NCBI RefSeq assembly: GCF_963678635.1
Contig: NC_087062.1
Location: 81,630,751-81,694,750 of the forward strand
Source of the DNA: Symsagittifera roscoffensis
Lineage: Eukaryota > Xenacoelomorpha > Acoela > Convolutidae
Direction: 5' to 3'
Length of the DNA stretch: 64,000 nucleotides
Part shown: piece by piece, positions 20,590 through 32,171 of the stretch
How positions within the stretch are numbered: position 1 is the stretch's first letter
How the letters are laid out: each line of letters opens with the position of its first letter
Notes under the pieces: generated by a model
Told to the model about the DNA's origin: nothing
Seen by the model: only the letters and a program-made list of their open reading frames with translations
Database searches by the model: none
Made by a program: the position numbers and the translations under genes

Positions 20590-21175
20590 ATTGTTCCGGT
20601 TTTCGTAACAAAAGTTACGGAATATTTCTGCTCGGGTGTTTTTTTTTTACTACAGACAAATTTCGACTTTTTAACTTGCCATTTTTGACGGATTTTTTTT
20701 AATCAATCAAAAAGTATTGTTGTTCTGAGCTTAAATTTGAAAAGATATTTCACTTGTGATTTTTTTCGTAAATTCATGGGGGTTTGAAGATTGCCATTTT
20801 GGCCAATATGGGACAACTAACGCGCGGTATATTTCTCGCTAATAACGCGTAAGCGGAGATTTTTTTCCGTCTTAGAAATCGTTTTAAAATGGTTGGAGGA
20901 AGCGTTGGAGGAAACATAAATTAGCGTTGGAGGAAACATAAATGGTTGAAGGAAACATAAATTATTTTTTACTAGGAGCGAAAACTATCATTCTGTTATT
21001 TGGTGGGTGGAGAGATGATGTTTCAAAAAACTCTCAAATTTATTTTTTTTAAAAAGTTTTTTTTATTACTTTTAACTTTTTCATGTAATTAATGCTCATT
21101 AGAGCTTAAAAGGCAGTCAGAACATTCAGGGCTTTGTACTGATACGAGCAGTTTTGTTCCTGTTTGATGTCTCTT
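20590..21175 (-). repeat. R1 dispersed repeat, inverted copy
   Basis: Reads as the reverse complement of the R1 copies at 29787 and 52803: it begins with the 'gttccg..ttcgtaac..' end and finishes with the 'cagtcagaacattcagggct' end. A triplicated short tandem (ttggaggaaacataaat) at 20889-20965 interrupts it. Confidence 0.65.
20889..20965. repeat. Short tandem repeat (ttggaggaaacataaat)
   Basis: Three to four imperfect copies of a unit of about 17-22 bp inside the inverted R1 copy. Confidence 0.7.
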
Positions 21176-21351
21176 GTCATCTATAAATTGCCGTTTTCTT
21201 AGTTCTTCATCATTTGATCTGTACTCCCTATAAACTCTGACCATTCTGTACTCCCTATTAAATATTTCTTCAATTTGTTGTAAAATTTAAACTAAAGTTA
21301 AGTATGACAAGTTATTTCCAGCCTTATATTTTTATATTAGAGGCCAAAATA

Positions 21352-21613
21352 AGACAAGACTGCTTGTATCAGGGTGAAGTCCTGAAAGCTCCAACTGCTT
21401 TTGAAGCCAAAAAAATAACATGAAAACTTAAGTATTAAAAAAATTTGAAAATTTCATAATTTGAAAATTTTGGCAAAAATCATCCCACCACATGCCATAT
21501 AAAGTACAAAGTGATAGATTTTGCTTCTAGTAGCAAATCAATTATGGCAAATAAGCTTCCTTCAACCAATTTAGAACGATTTCTAAGACGGATTAAATCT
21601 CCGCTTACGCGTA
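21352..21613 (+). repeat. R1 dispersed repeat, truncated copy
   Basis: Starts with the R1 head ('caagactgcttgtatcaggg') and runs to the 'aaatctccgcttacgcgta' motif, where the next R1 copy begins immediately. It faces the inverted copy at 20590-21175, so the two form an inverted pair with a 176-bp spacer. Confidence 0.65.
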
Positions 21614-21965
21614 AACAAGACTGCTCGTATCAGGGCGAAGTCCTAAATGTTCCGACTGCCTTTTAAGGTATATGGAGCAATAACAACATGAAAAAATCAA
21701 TTGTCAAAAAAGAATTTTTATGTTTTTTCTAATTTCAGATTCTAAAAACAACCCCCCACAGGCCATATTAAGCACAAAGTGATAGATTTTGCTGATATTA
21801 ACAATTCAATTATGGCATATAAGCTTTCTTGAACCAATTTGGAACAAGTTTTAACACGGATTAAATCTCCGCTTACAATATATATCGCGCGTTACGTGTC
21901 CCAAATTGACCAAAATAGCAAATTTTAAACCCCCATAACTTTACGAATAATAATATGTAATAACA
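21614..21965 (+). repeat. R1 dispersed repeat, head-to-tail copy
   Basis: Begins with the R1 head ('aacaagactgctcgtatcag') directly after the previous copy and continues past the 'atatcgcgcgtta' palindrome to 'cccccataactttacgaa', then diverges. Confidence 0.65.
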
Positions 21966-22107
21966 ATGATAAGTAGCTGACGATTTGATATTAGTTTATA
22001 CTTGTTCTGATTTTCAAAGGAAACGGAATATTTATGCTTGGTGAGGTTTTTTATTTTCTCAATTTCCGTTCGGCGATGAAAAAAATTGTTTTTCAAATGA
22101 AAAACTT

Positions 22108-22302
22108 ATGCCCAATGAATATTTTGACTCTCTAAAATCAAATTTAAAAACATATTTTACCTCCGATCAATTTTTTCAAAGTTTTGGTAGTTTAAAAATT
22201 GCCCATTCGGGCATGCGCTGGGGCTCTGGGCTAATTTATGCGCATTTTGAAGATAATAATTATAACCCTGAAAGCGTAACGCCAATTATTTATGTGTGGT
22301 GA
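22108..22302 (+). pseudogene. Possible coding remnant of a repeat (64 aa)
   Basis: A 64-codon ORF with balanced amino acid composition (Gly, Trp, His, Pro) unlike the surrounding AT-rich noise. Part of its DNA (22240 onward) recurs with drift at ~24930, so it probably derives from a mobile repeat. No known family; it could also be chance. Confidence 0.25.
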
Positions 22303-23050
22303 ACTATACCGCACAACAAAATTGCTCCAAATTGAATTGGGCGGCAAGTTAATTGGTCGAATTAACTTTGAACGACTCAAATTTTCCAATGATTTTTGAT
22401 TTTGTCCAAAACTTATAGTTTTTTAATATCTTCTTTTCCCAAAAAAATATTCGATATGGGTTAAGGGGCAGTCGGACCTTTCAGGACTTTGCACTGATAA
22501 ACGAGCAGTCTTGTTTCAAAGTACGTTGACTTAAATATGCCATTCCTTAGAATTGAATCGTTCATATTTCCCGGTGGTTCCAATATCAATTTAACTACCC
22601 GCATTTTTCAAAGTGAAATCCTAGAATGCTGTTGGCGTGAGTTTCAAAACAACTAGCCGATTGATTGCTTTCGATGAATTCCTACTACGCTGTTAGCCTA
22701 TTTTAGAGTCTGTTACTTAGAGTAAATAATACTCGTCGATCCCCCGTTGTAGTACTCGCTCGATTTCTCGAACTTCAGCGCATTGATGATTTGACTTTCG
22801 GTACACATTGGCTAGCATAAGTTGTCTTTGTATAATTTTTTTGTCGTGTACTTTGAAATCAAAATTTTTTTTTCAGAGCCACGAATATAATTTAAACGAC
22901 TCATGAAAACCAGGATGCAACCTTGGGATGTTTTACTAATTCACTTTTTATGATTTACAGGCGACTGATAGATTATACATACTGCGAATCCGTATTGGAA
23001 ATTGTTTTAAATTGATTGAGGTACGCTTTTCGGTCTATTTAAATTTTCAC

Positions 23051-23207
23051 TATATGCAAAGTATATCACTTTGTTTTTTGTGTTTTTTGTATAGCGTGTG
23101 AAGGGATAATTTTCAAAAAAACCTCAGAAAAATCCTCTATATGCAAAGTATATCACTTTTTTCTTTGTATAGCGTGTGAAGGGATGATTTTCAAAGAAAA
23201 ATCTCAG
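23051..23207. repeat. Tandem duplication, two units of ~80 bp
   Basis: 'tatatgcaaagtatatcact' followed by 'tgtatagcgtgtgaagggat' occurs twice, starting at 23051 and 23138, with only small differences. Confidence 0.75.
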
Positions 23208-23261
23208 TTTTCTGTTGAAAAAACATCAATTATTTTATTTTAAATTAATCGATAGAAATCA

Positions 23262-23318
23262 AAAAGCGGTCGGAATAATCAATCAGGACTTCGCCCTGGT
23301 ACGAGCAGTCTCGTTTTA
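23262..23318 (-). repeat. R1 head fragment, inverted
   Basis: 'ggacttcgccctggtacgag' matches the reverse complement of the R1 head seen at 29787 and 52803. Confidence 0.55.
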
Positions 23319-24554
23319 ATTAATGAGTCAGTTCAATAAATTGAGCTTTCCTGTTTTGCTCAAATTCTTTTTTTTTCTGTTTTTTTTTGAGAATGGGAAT
23401 TTCATCTCTTTATTTTTGTTTGATATCAAAAAAAACAAAGAGTCGTTTTGATAAGTTAACCTTGTAACTAATTGTCTGATATTTGCAATTGAAAAGCTTA
23501 GTTGCAGCTTCTTATCATGGAGCAAAAAGCTCGACTGATTTCGCAGAAAAAATTGCAAATATATTTTTTGTCCAATTATTTTCATCGGCAAAACAATGCA
23601 TAATTATGATGTCCTTTATAACCGATGCGCTTTGCTGCTATAGTTCTGCTATATTTCCTGTTATATGCAAAAATCTCAAGTGATAAAATTTACATCTAAA
23701 ATCAAAAAAACATATACCTTAAAAAGATTTCAGTGTAAGTTTTTTTCGCGGATACTATGCTGAATGATCTATGCTGAATGGTCTCTCCCACTGGATTGAA
23801 ATGAGGCTGTAATATCTCTTAGAATATCTCCTAGAATGCCTTGGATCCTTATGAGCTCTTTCTGAAACTTCAAAGTGTTTTCGTTGGAATAGTACAACAG
23901 TGCCAAAACACAACAGTGCCGAAAATTAAAACCCTGTACAATTATGCCGAAAACTATTTTGAATACTGTTGTTACTCATTCCAAATCACTGAAAAGTATT
24001 GATATTCAAACGGAAAGTTGAAAAGATAAAAACGGCCATTTAATGCCGCTTGTTAAATAAACAAAAACTCCCCAAACTCCCCAGCCATAAATTTTTCTGA
24101 ACAAACAATTAATTCGGCAAAATTGTCGACCCTTCAACTTGGTTTTGCTCCAAAATAAAACAGTATACACGCAACATTGCCAATAATTCACAGACAGAAC
24201 TCAATATTTTTAAAAATCATCAATATTTGGCCCTGTTGAATACTTTTTAAGTTTCACACTGTTGCATTCGGCACTGTTGAACGCCTCTTTTTCATTCTAC
24301 CCATGAACTTTTCCCGGATGAATGAACCTCTTCTTAGTCATTTATTCCCGCGCAGATGACTGTTTTTCTGACAATCTGTTGAGGACTTGCCTTCAAGTAC
24401 AAGTTTTCTTCAGCGAACACTGTAAATGTCTCTCCCCCAATTGTCGAAAAGTAGTTTTACATTTTTTGAGAAATTCCTTGAGTGCCAGATCATTGATTTT
24501 TTTGTAACGATCACGTTGTAAAAGGAAACGTTTTTCTTCCCCTTTGCTCCTAGT

Positions 24555-24917
24555 CAGGGGCGGATATAGGATTTTCTCGAGGGGGGGGCAGTTTTTCAAA
24601 AAAACTTCCAAAATTTTGACGACCTTTTTTTTTTTAGGTTGAACAAATTGATTTTTCGAGCTCTCCCAAAGCACTGTTTTGCCCCTATTTTGGCAAAATT
24701 TTGTGCGCCGCAGGCAAATTTTTGAAAAAACAGTCAAAAAAGCCGTTTTTGGGCACTTCTTGAAAAATTTTGACAAAAAAATCGCGTTTTTTTTTGGCGC
24801 GCGCTCCCCCTCAAAGTTAGTATATTGGCTCCGACGCCTTTAGAAAAATTTTAGAGTCGGTCGGCCAAAAATGGATTTCTGAAAAAGTATCAAAGGGGGG
24901 AACCTTTGGGTCGGCAC
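24555..24917 (+). mobile_element. hAT-type MITE, one-ended copy
   Basis: Starts with caggggcggatataggattt and carries the same internal blocks, in reverse order, as the complete element at 58658-59027 (ctctcccaaagcactg, gcgcgcgctc, cctttgggtcggca). The second terminal repeat is missing, so the copy is truncated at its right end. Confidence 0.6.
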
Positions 24918-24924
24918 TTTGTAC

Positions 24925-25515
24925 GTCTTCATGCGCATTTTGAAGTTTTTAAACAAAATACTGAAAGCGGAACGCAAAACGAAAAAACGTTACCAATTGA
25001 ATTGAGGCTAGTCAGTCAATCGTATCAATTTTTTACGACTCAATTTTTTTCAGTTGACATTTGATATTGTCCACCCTTTTATTTATTAATTTTTTTTTCC
25101 TGAAAAAGACTATTCGATATAATTTATGGAACAGTCAGATCATTCAAGGCTTTGCCCTGATAAAAGAAATAGTCTTTAAGTTGAGCAATTTACATTTTTC
25201 TTTTGTGCTCAAAATCTTTTTTTTTCTCTTGACAATGGGAATTTCATTCTTTTTTGGTATTTTTTTGTTTGGTAGTGATATCAATGATAATGTATCGCAT
25301 TTTGATAGGTAACCTTGTAACTATTTTTCTATTATTCGCAATGAAAACAAGTTAATTGCATCTTCTCATCATTCAGCAAAAAACTCGACTGATTTTGCGG
25401 AAAAAAGTGCAAATAGTTTTGTAAAAGTATTTTCATAGGCGAATCAATGCATAATTTTGAATTCATTTTTAATTAATGCCGACTTCCTGCTATAGTTCTG
25501 CTATTTTTTTTATTT
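24925..25515. repeat. Segmental duplicate, copy B
   Basis: Diverged second copy of blocks found in 22238-23660, in the same order and including an inverted R1 head fragment at 25118-25175. Confidence 0.5.
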
Positions 25516-25519
25516 TAAA

Positions 25520-26820
25520 ATTTTTTAAAATTTTTTTTTCCAAAGAAGCACTAAATACAGCCTCCAAAACTAGTTTTCTTTTTAATTCAATCAAACTTTT
25601 GTAGCCCAAATGGCTTTTTTATATATAACGATTGTTACTCAAAAGTTGACAAAAACTCGAAAAGTTTGCGCCAGTTTTTCTCAACAATAGAAAAATGTTA
25701 AAGTTTTTTGTCTGTCTTTGAATTACGCTTAGAAGAGTTTCGGTGCCTGATTTTGCGTGGAAAACAAAAAGTTAAGAAAAACTTAAACATATCCGAAAAC
25801 AAAGTTCCTCCCCCTTTTCAGTAGTTGGAAAAAACTAAAGTTTGAAATGCTTTTATATTAATTTTATTATTTTGCTTCAATTCAATTTGGAACGGTAACA
25901 AAAAGGCCAAAAGAAGGCATCTCCGCACTTGCCATACAACGCAAAGTTGAAAACAAAACTGCCAGCCCCAAAATATTCCTATCTCATTACAAAGTTTAAC
26001 TAGAATCCCAGCTAAAACTGGAGGTACGTATTTGATATATATTTTTAAAAATGTTATCCTGATGAGTATAAAATGTTTATTATTGAAAAAAGTAGTTCGC
26101 CCAAAAACTTAATTATTTTTCTACTAAAATAAGTGAGAAGAGTGAAAACTTATGATATATTGGAACTTTCCCAAAGACGTAACACTTCTTTTACAAAAAA
26201 TTATAAAGTCGCCACTTCTGTTTGGAAATTTTCACAACCGGTTTTTTCGATTGAATTCTTCATCTCAGATTTGTTAAGATAGTATTTAAGAAAGTCAAAA
26301 AAAACCTCCAAAGTTTCAAAACATTAACTTTCTGTAAATCATAACTTTTTTCCGTTGAAAATATGTCAAAAATGCTTCAGCAGATTTTATTCCCAAAGTT
26401 AAGGCTTCTCGATCAACCACTTGACCTGAGAATGGGCAGGTTAGTTTTTCAAAAATTCCAAAAGTGCCAGAAAAACGACAAATCTTCAAATAATATCAGG
26501 TTTTTAAATAATCTGTTGTTTCAATTGAACCCTTCATACCCGACTTGGCAGGACCTTTCCTAGAATCATACTTTTTGTTCTAATAAGTTTGGGCGTAGCC
26601 GCTTACGCAGCAAGATGGTCAACAATCAAAAAATTGGACTTTTCCAAGGGCAATAACGTTTGCGTAAGAAAGTTTGTGAATAGTCGCAAATACAGGGGAG
26701 CTTCCCAATACCCGTCATTTTAATTGGACCCAGAACCTCAGATAATTTGAGGGTACGTTTTGGGAAAATGAAAACAAAAGTCGAAAATAAGTGTCAAATA
26801 CTTCCTGATACAGGTTTTTT
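25520..26820. other. Intergenic, contains a long-period repeat (R4)
   Basis: No gene seen. 26000-26710 resembles 40670-41330 and 63070-64000: all carry 'aaactggaggta..tgtttgatat', 'ttgattgaatcttcatctcagattt' and a 'gggcgtagc..cttacgcag' word. R4 seems to be built of imperfect internal repeats. Confidence 0.5.
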
Positions 26821-27149
26821 GGAAAGCTGTCGACAGAGGGGTAAAATAAAAAAAGATTAGGGGAGTATGCAAGCACGCAGGTGGCTTTTCCATTGATACC
26901 CAATTTTCAAGATCGATAAAATAGTCTGAAAGAAGAACTAAACATTTTGCACAAAAAAAAATTCCAAAGCGTCTCAAATCAAATATATATTTGATTTGAG
27001 ACGCATTGGAATTTTTTTTGCTAAATGTTTAGTTCTTCTTTCACACTATTTTACCGATCTTGAAAATTGGGTATCAATGGAAAAACCACCTGCGTGCTTG
27101 CATACTCCCCTAGTCTTTTTTTATTTTACCCCTCTGTCGACAGCTTTCC
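26821..27149. repeat. Long fold-back inverted repeat (two ~163-bp arms, almost no loop)
   Basis: The left arm begins ggaaagctgtcgacag at 26821 and the right arm ends ctgtcgacagctttcc at 27149. The arms meet at the 12-bp palindrome aaatatatattt (26981-26992). By eye I count about six substitutions and one small indel, so the arms are about 95% identical. A transcript in either direction would fold into one long hairpin. Confidence 0.9.
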
Positions 27150-28026
27150 ACTCTGGACCTTAAAGTGAAAAATTGAAAGCAATTTGAATCGACTTTTGCT
27201 TAGTACCAAGCACACTCTCTCAGCACTCCACCTATCCCGGATCGACCCGCTCGATCCTCCGTTTTTTTGTAAAATTTGTCTGAATCTACAAAAAGTGTCC
27301 CAAGCATTTATTGCTCACTTTCTTTGATAGTCGGGAAACAAACCAAAAATTTGTGTAATAAAAAAACTACAAAAGAAGAATCGTCTGGATTGTGGTGGGT
27401 TACAATTTTGAGAGAGTCGCATTCCTTCCTTCTACATGCAATATTGACTTTCAAAAAAATTTGAGAAAAATCCTTTTTCAATTGATAGTCTGTTTTTCAT
27501 GAGAACTCAGGGTAGATCTTGAATCTAAAGTGGGAAATAAATGATTTTTAATATAATTTATTACAGTTTTGTAACAGAAGCAAATAGAACGTGAAAAGTA
27601 CTTTTTTGTATTTCGACAATACTGAAGTGATTCTTTTAGATTGGCTTCGGTGCGTTTTAACAGAAGGCTGCTTTTTTGTGGGTGTTTTTTTACGGCAAAC
27701 TTTTCAGGGAGGTCAATTTTGATATTTAAAAAAGAAACAAAATTTTTTTATGTGAATTTAATTGAGGTCTTTATTCAAATCGTAGTGAACCCATTTTTTT
27801 ACAATTTGAGATAATAATAAATGCGTGCTGTGTTTTTTTCAACATGTACCGCAAGCTGTGAACTAGCCAGGGTTGCAAAGTAATTTCGGTTTTTGCAAGC
27901 TGATTGATTCAATATTGCAAATACGCGCGAAAAATGTTGAAACACTTTCATCAGACAAATTAAATAAAAGTCAATCGCCAAATTTTCGCGGTGATTTGAG
28001 AAAATTTGATACATTTAGTTGTACGG
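27150..28026. other. Intergenic, nothing recognised
   Basis: AT-rich sequence without protein-like ORFs or clear repeats that I could pair with another part of the window. Confidence 0.4.
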
Positions 28027-28944
28027 ATCCCGGGTTGACCAAAACTTCTCATCATACAATTTTCATATATGAGAAACTTCTTGTCATACAATTCCATACG
28101 TACAGAAAATTGTATGAAAACTCTATGATAAGCTTTTTTCCATATATGAAAATTGTATGATAGGTATTTTCCCATAAACCAAGAATTTTGATTTTTTCTT
28201 TGTGAATTTAGTTTCTGAAAAATTATCCGTTGTGTTTGCAACCACACACAAGTCACAAAGACCTTGGTTACTCAAAACACTAAAGGTTGGACGGTCTTGC
28301 ATTTACAATGCATAGAAAACGACCTGAATTTGGCTGTCTTTCACAATTCATATAACAAAAGTAACAAACTTTTATTTTTTGGCAAAATTTTTTAATGATG
28401 ATTATTTCAATTTTTTGAATTTTCAAATTATCAGACATTGATCAAGGCATACATTAACACCCATACAAAAGAAATAGGAATTTTCAGCGTTTTCAAAAAG
28501 AAAAATTTAAGTGAAAAGAAAATAAAAGCCAATTTTATCGTATCCAGGACTACGTTATGCACACAAAATATTAAATTTTGCATGCAAAGAATTTTTCGAA
28601 AAATGTTTGTTTGAGTACGAAATTCGATTTGCGGTTGAAAAAAAAACAAAAATGTTTTTGGGACAAATTTTCAAAATTACTTTGTGTCGCCATCAAAAAA
28701 TGCCAGTCATACAAATTCCATATATGGGAATTGTATGATAAGCATTTTTTTCAAAAAACGAAAACCTCAGTTTTTTATCACCAGACTGTTTTATTAGAAT
28801 CAAACAGCCAAAGAAATAAGTTTATACCAAATTTCAACCATTTTTAGAAATTGTATGAAAATTGTATGACAAGCATTTTTCCACACACTTGATGCATGGA
28901 ATTGTATGATAAGCATTTTCGGTGTATGGAGGTCAACCCGGGAT
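28027..28944. mobile_element. 918-bp element with 14-bp perfect terminal inverted repeats and internal subrepeats
   Basis: The ends are atcccgggttgacc (28027-28040) and ggtcaacccgggat (28931-28944). The interior holds at least five direct or inverted copies of a 'ttgtatgataagcatttt' unit (28110, 28145, 28728, 28855, 28900) clustered near both ends. No long ORF, so it would be non-autonomous. A related end (ccccgggttgaccaaaaa) occurs at 34329. I see no clear target duplication. Confidence 0.65.
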
Positions 28945-29786
28945 TTCATAGGCTCAATGTAACATTCAACTTACGTATTCCTCGTTTCTTTCACTGAATT
29001 TGGAATCCATAAAATTAGAAAACAAAGTTTGTGCTTAGAATATATTGGTTCGTTTGACAGTTATTTATAATCACAAAAATGTTGTTAATTGGCAATTCTC
29101 AAAGTTGTTTTAGTAAAATAAATTCAATTGAAAAAAGAAACAGATGAAGGAGTTTGTGGAAAGCGGTTTGGTTTGTTGGTTCTTTTTTGCTTGTTGATTG
29201 ATGTAGCGAGAGTTAATTGTAACCAATATGCCAGTGAAGTTTGAGTCATCTTTCTCTTTATTTCACTGAAACAACAAAATATCAAAGAAGGAACTATCAA
29301 ATATTAAACACAAAATTGGAACGTTGCATTTATGAGAAACAGTAGCCGGTGGTTTCATGTTATATTAGGTAATGTGAGAAGCTCGACCCAAAAAGGTTCC
29401 TTCTTTAATGAAAATCTTTCTGTGACTTGTTTTGTGAACTTAAGTGAAAACAAATTGAGGGTAAAACGCAAGCCAAAAATGTTGCATTTTGGGGAAAGCG
29501 TGCCAAAAATTTTTTAAGTATACCGAGTCGCTAAGCCCAAAACAAAATTTCATCACTCTTTTCATTGTCTCGGAAAGTTATTTTTGTCGGACTAAAAGAG
29601 CGGCAAATCTGTTTAAATTTTTTGAAAACTCCTGTCGCTAAAGAATCCGCCCCTGTGTGCCATCAAATCAAATCCTTTTTTCGATTATAGTTCTTAACCC
29701 GAAAAGTTATTTCAAAGAAGTTTGTCGAGAATAATCAACCGAGTGAATTTACCGCCAAGCAGACTTGACAAACAATCATGTTTGCA

Positions 29787-30325
29787 ATAAGAACAAGACT
29801 TCTCGTATCAGGGCGAAGCCCTGAATGTTCCGACTGCCTTTTAAGGTTTATGGAGCATCAGTAATGATATAAAAAATTAAATGAAATAAAATAAAATGAA
29901 ATTTTTTTTTCTAAAATTTGAATTTTTTTAAATGAAAATCATCCCCCCACACGCCATATAAAGTACAAAAAGATAGATTTCGTTCCTTGTAACAAATCAA
30001 TTATGGCAAATAAGCTTCGTTCAACCAATTTGGAACTATTTATAAGACGGATTAAATCTCCGCTTACGCGTTAATAGCGCGAATTATATCGCGCGTTAAT
30101 TGTCCCAAATTGGTCAAAAGGGCCAAAATGGCAATCTTTAAACATTACGAAAAATGATCACAGGTGAAATATCTTTTCAAATTTAAGCTCAGGACAACAA
30201 TGGCTTTCGAATGATATAAAAAAATGGCTAGTTAAAAAGTCGAAATTTGTCTGAAGAAAAAAAAACCCACCCCGAGCACAAATATTCCGTTACTTTCGTA
30301 TCGAAAGTCGGAACAATAATCAGAT
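29787..30325 (+). repeat. R1 dispersed repeat, near full-length reference copy
   Basis: About 540 bp from 'caagacttctcgtatcaggg' to 'ccgttactttcgtatcgaaagt'. It contains a small hairpin near the head (tcaggg..gaagccctga) and a central palindrome-rich part, 'gcgttaatagcgcg' followed by 'atatcgcgcgtta'. Copies at 52803-53345 and 37540-38062 align over the full length. Confidence 0.75.
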
Positions 30326-30489
30326 TTGATACCCAGTTCACTTGAAGTGTACAGGAAACGCACTTCCAATCTGATGATAGTTCTTAGTTCATTTTAGCTA
30401 GTATTATGTTAATATCTGTTAAATGAATTCTGTTTCACTGGCCAAAAATGATCGAAAAACAAAACCATTGTATTTAAGAACCAAATCAT

Positions 30490-31507
30490 AAAACTCCGTA
30501 ACTTTCTTTGAAAGCCATTTAGGTTCAAAGACATCATCAGCAAGCACGAGGAAGCCACTACATCAATGCAGCTCAAGCAACCCGAGCAGACCACCCATTC
30601 ACATACTGCCAAGGCCAGACGCGGCACCTGTATCTTCATCGACCGAGAATTCAGACTCAGTGAACAAATGCGGAACTTTAGCAAGGCTAGACAGACAGCG
30701 TACAAGTACAAGAGAAGACTATGAAACTATATGCATCATTGACGAACGTTTCGAAGAAGAAGCCTCCGGCTCTAGCAAGCATATCTCAAGCGGCGGAATT
30801 ATCTATTGAACTTTGTCCTCAAAAAGCTCTCCAGAACATGAAGCGCAGGAGGTACCGAGAGTAGAGCCCAATCCACCCAATCAGACGACCAGCGACTGCC
30901 CAATAATTTCAGTGCCCAAATTAGCAGAGAATATTCAAGCCATCAACCAAACCGTAGTAACAGACTGCCCAATAGAAGAGAAGAAGATAACTTCATGGGC
31001 GAACGAAAAGGAACCAAAAATAACCAGCTCGAAAGAGTAGAGGCGGAACCGAAGCACAGAGATAACACTGGTGCTACCATAACACTGGTGCTACCGGACA
31101 AAACGGGGATTCCAGCCAGTACAAGGACAAAACGAGCCAGTATTCCAAAACAAGGGACAAAAAAACGGGCAAAACAGAGCGGGGAGAACAACTCGAATAG
31201 GTCTTCAGGATGGAAGAAGAGGCAAATTGTACTTTTCGGTAGCCCTCTAAAACACTGTGAAAAAATGGGAAGAAAAATCAGGGGAACAAAAACTACAGAC
31301 AGTACCAGTATCACTGGGGATACTCCATCTTCTTCAGGAAATACGCCATCACCGTCGCCAAGAAGGAAACTGGAGAGATCAAAAATTGCAATCTATAAGC
31401 CAGAACAGTTCCAGGGGAAAAAACTAATTAAAAGTCTTAAACTTTTAAACTTTCTTTATTGTGCAACTAATTCCATACTGCGTATGAAATTTTCCTTCAG
31501 GGGGAAA
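30490..31507 (+). pseudogene. Decayed gag-like coding remnant of a second LTR element
   Basis: GC-richer than its surroundings with long + strand frames: one frame runs from ~30530 to 31040 with a single TGA at 30807-30809, then a second frame continues (30995-31430). The encoded residues are Ser, Pro, Thr, Lys and Glu rich, disordered-looking, without a motif I can name. It is followed by a polypurine tract and an LTR-like sequence, which suggests a retroelement origin; a host exon is the alternative. Confidence 0.4.
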
Positions 31508-31840
31508 TGTGGTGGTAGTGAGTTGTCCACCAAGTATCTTAAGATCAAGCGGTTAAATCTTATTTTTAACGTTCATTTGTTCTCTGTAAAATAGCCACCT
31601 GCCAATCGCCTAAGCAAACGTCAGTTTAAGCGGTGCTAAAGCTAACCCACTCTTTGTCAACTATTGAAAGATTACAGTTTGCCCATTCATTCCAATTGAC
31701 TCTTCTATTTACTTATTTAACTTTACTATCATCTCAGCCTTATTATATAGTTTAGTTTTCAGATAGACTTTTAGAAGATATCACGGGCGTAAAACTTGCA
31801 AACTCAACGTCATCCTATTTTCAGATTTTGTCTGACCGCA
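31499..31840 (+). mobile_element. Probable polypurine tract plus LTR of a second retroelement
   Basis: A purine tract (agggggaaa, ~31499-31507) is followed by TGTGGTGGTAG at 31508 and the sequence can be read to ...TGACCGCA at 31840, giving TG...CA ends and ~333 bp. No second LTR is in the window, so this is a solo or 3' LTR by inference. It lies 70 bp beyond the kinase stop codon, antisense to that gene. Confidence 0.4.
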
Positions 31841-31910
31841 AAATATTTGATTCTAGAAGCCCTAAATAATGTTTTGCGTTCGTTGAGGTGTTTATGGACA
31901 CTATGAATAT

Positions 31911-32171
31911 CTAACCGAATTTGAGGAGGACAGTCCTGACATCGGTGTATATCTCGTCCACTCCCCTCTGGGCGTTGATCTTGTGCAGTTTGCCTTCCTT
32001 CTCGTAATAGGACAGAACTGGCTTGGTCTCGTTGTCGAAAGTGACCAGTCGTTTGGCGATGGTCTCCTCGTTGTCGTCCGCCCGACCACTCGTCTCCGCC
32101 CTCTTCAGAAGTCGCTCTTTCATCACCTCATTCGGCACATCAAAGAAGATGCAGGCGGCACAGGGCGCCAC
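31911..32171 (-). CDS. Kinase exon 21: C-terminal part of domain 6 and stop
   Basis: Phase 0 in, ends with TAG (31911-31913). Carries [26 protein letters not shown], an intact lid. No AATAAA is obvious in the 70 bp before the antisense LTR-like sequence. Confidence 0.95.
   Translation of the reverse strand: MAPCAACIFFDVPNEVMKERLLKRAETSGRADDNEETIAKRLVTFDNETKPVLSYYEKEGKLHKINAQRGVDEIYTDVRTVLLKFG

Larger units (their letters stand above)
22238..23660. repeat. Segmental duplicate, copy A
   Basis: Blocks within 22238-22520 and 23320-23660 recur in the same order at 24925-25175 and 25180-25515, including the inverted R1 head fragments at 22475 and 25118 and a 'ctcgactgatttcgcagaaaaa' block. The copies are diverged, so the duplication is old or represents two insertions of one larger element. 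Confidence 0.55.
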
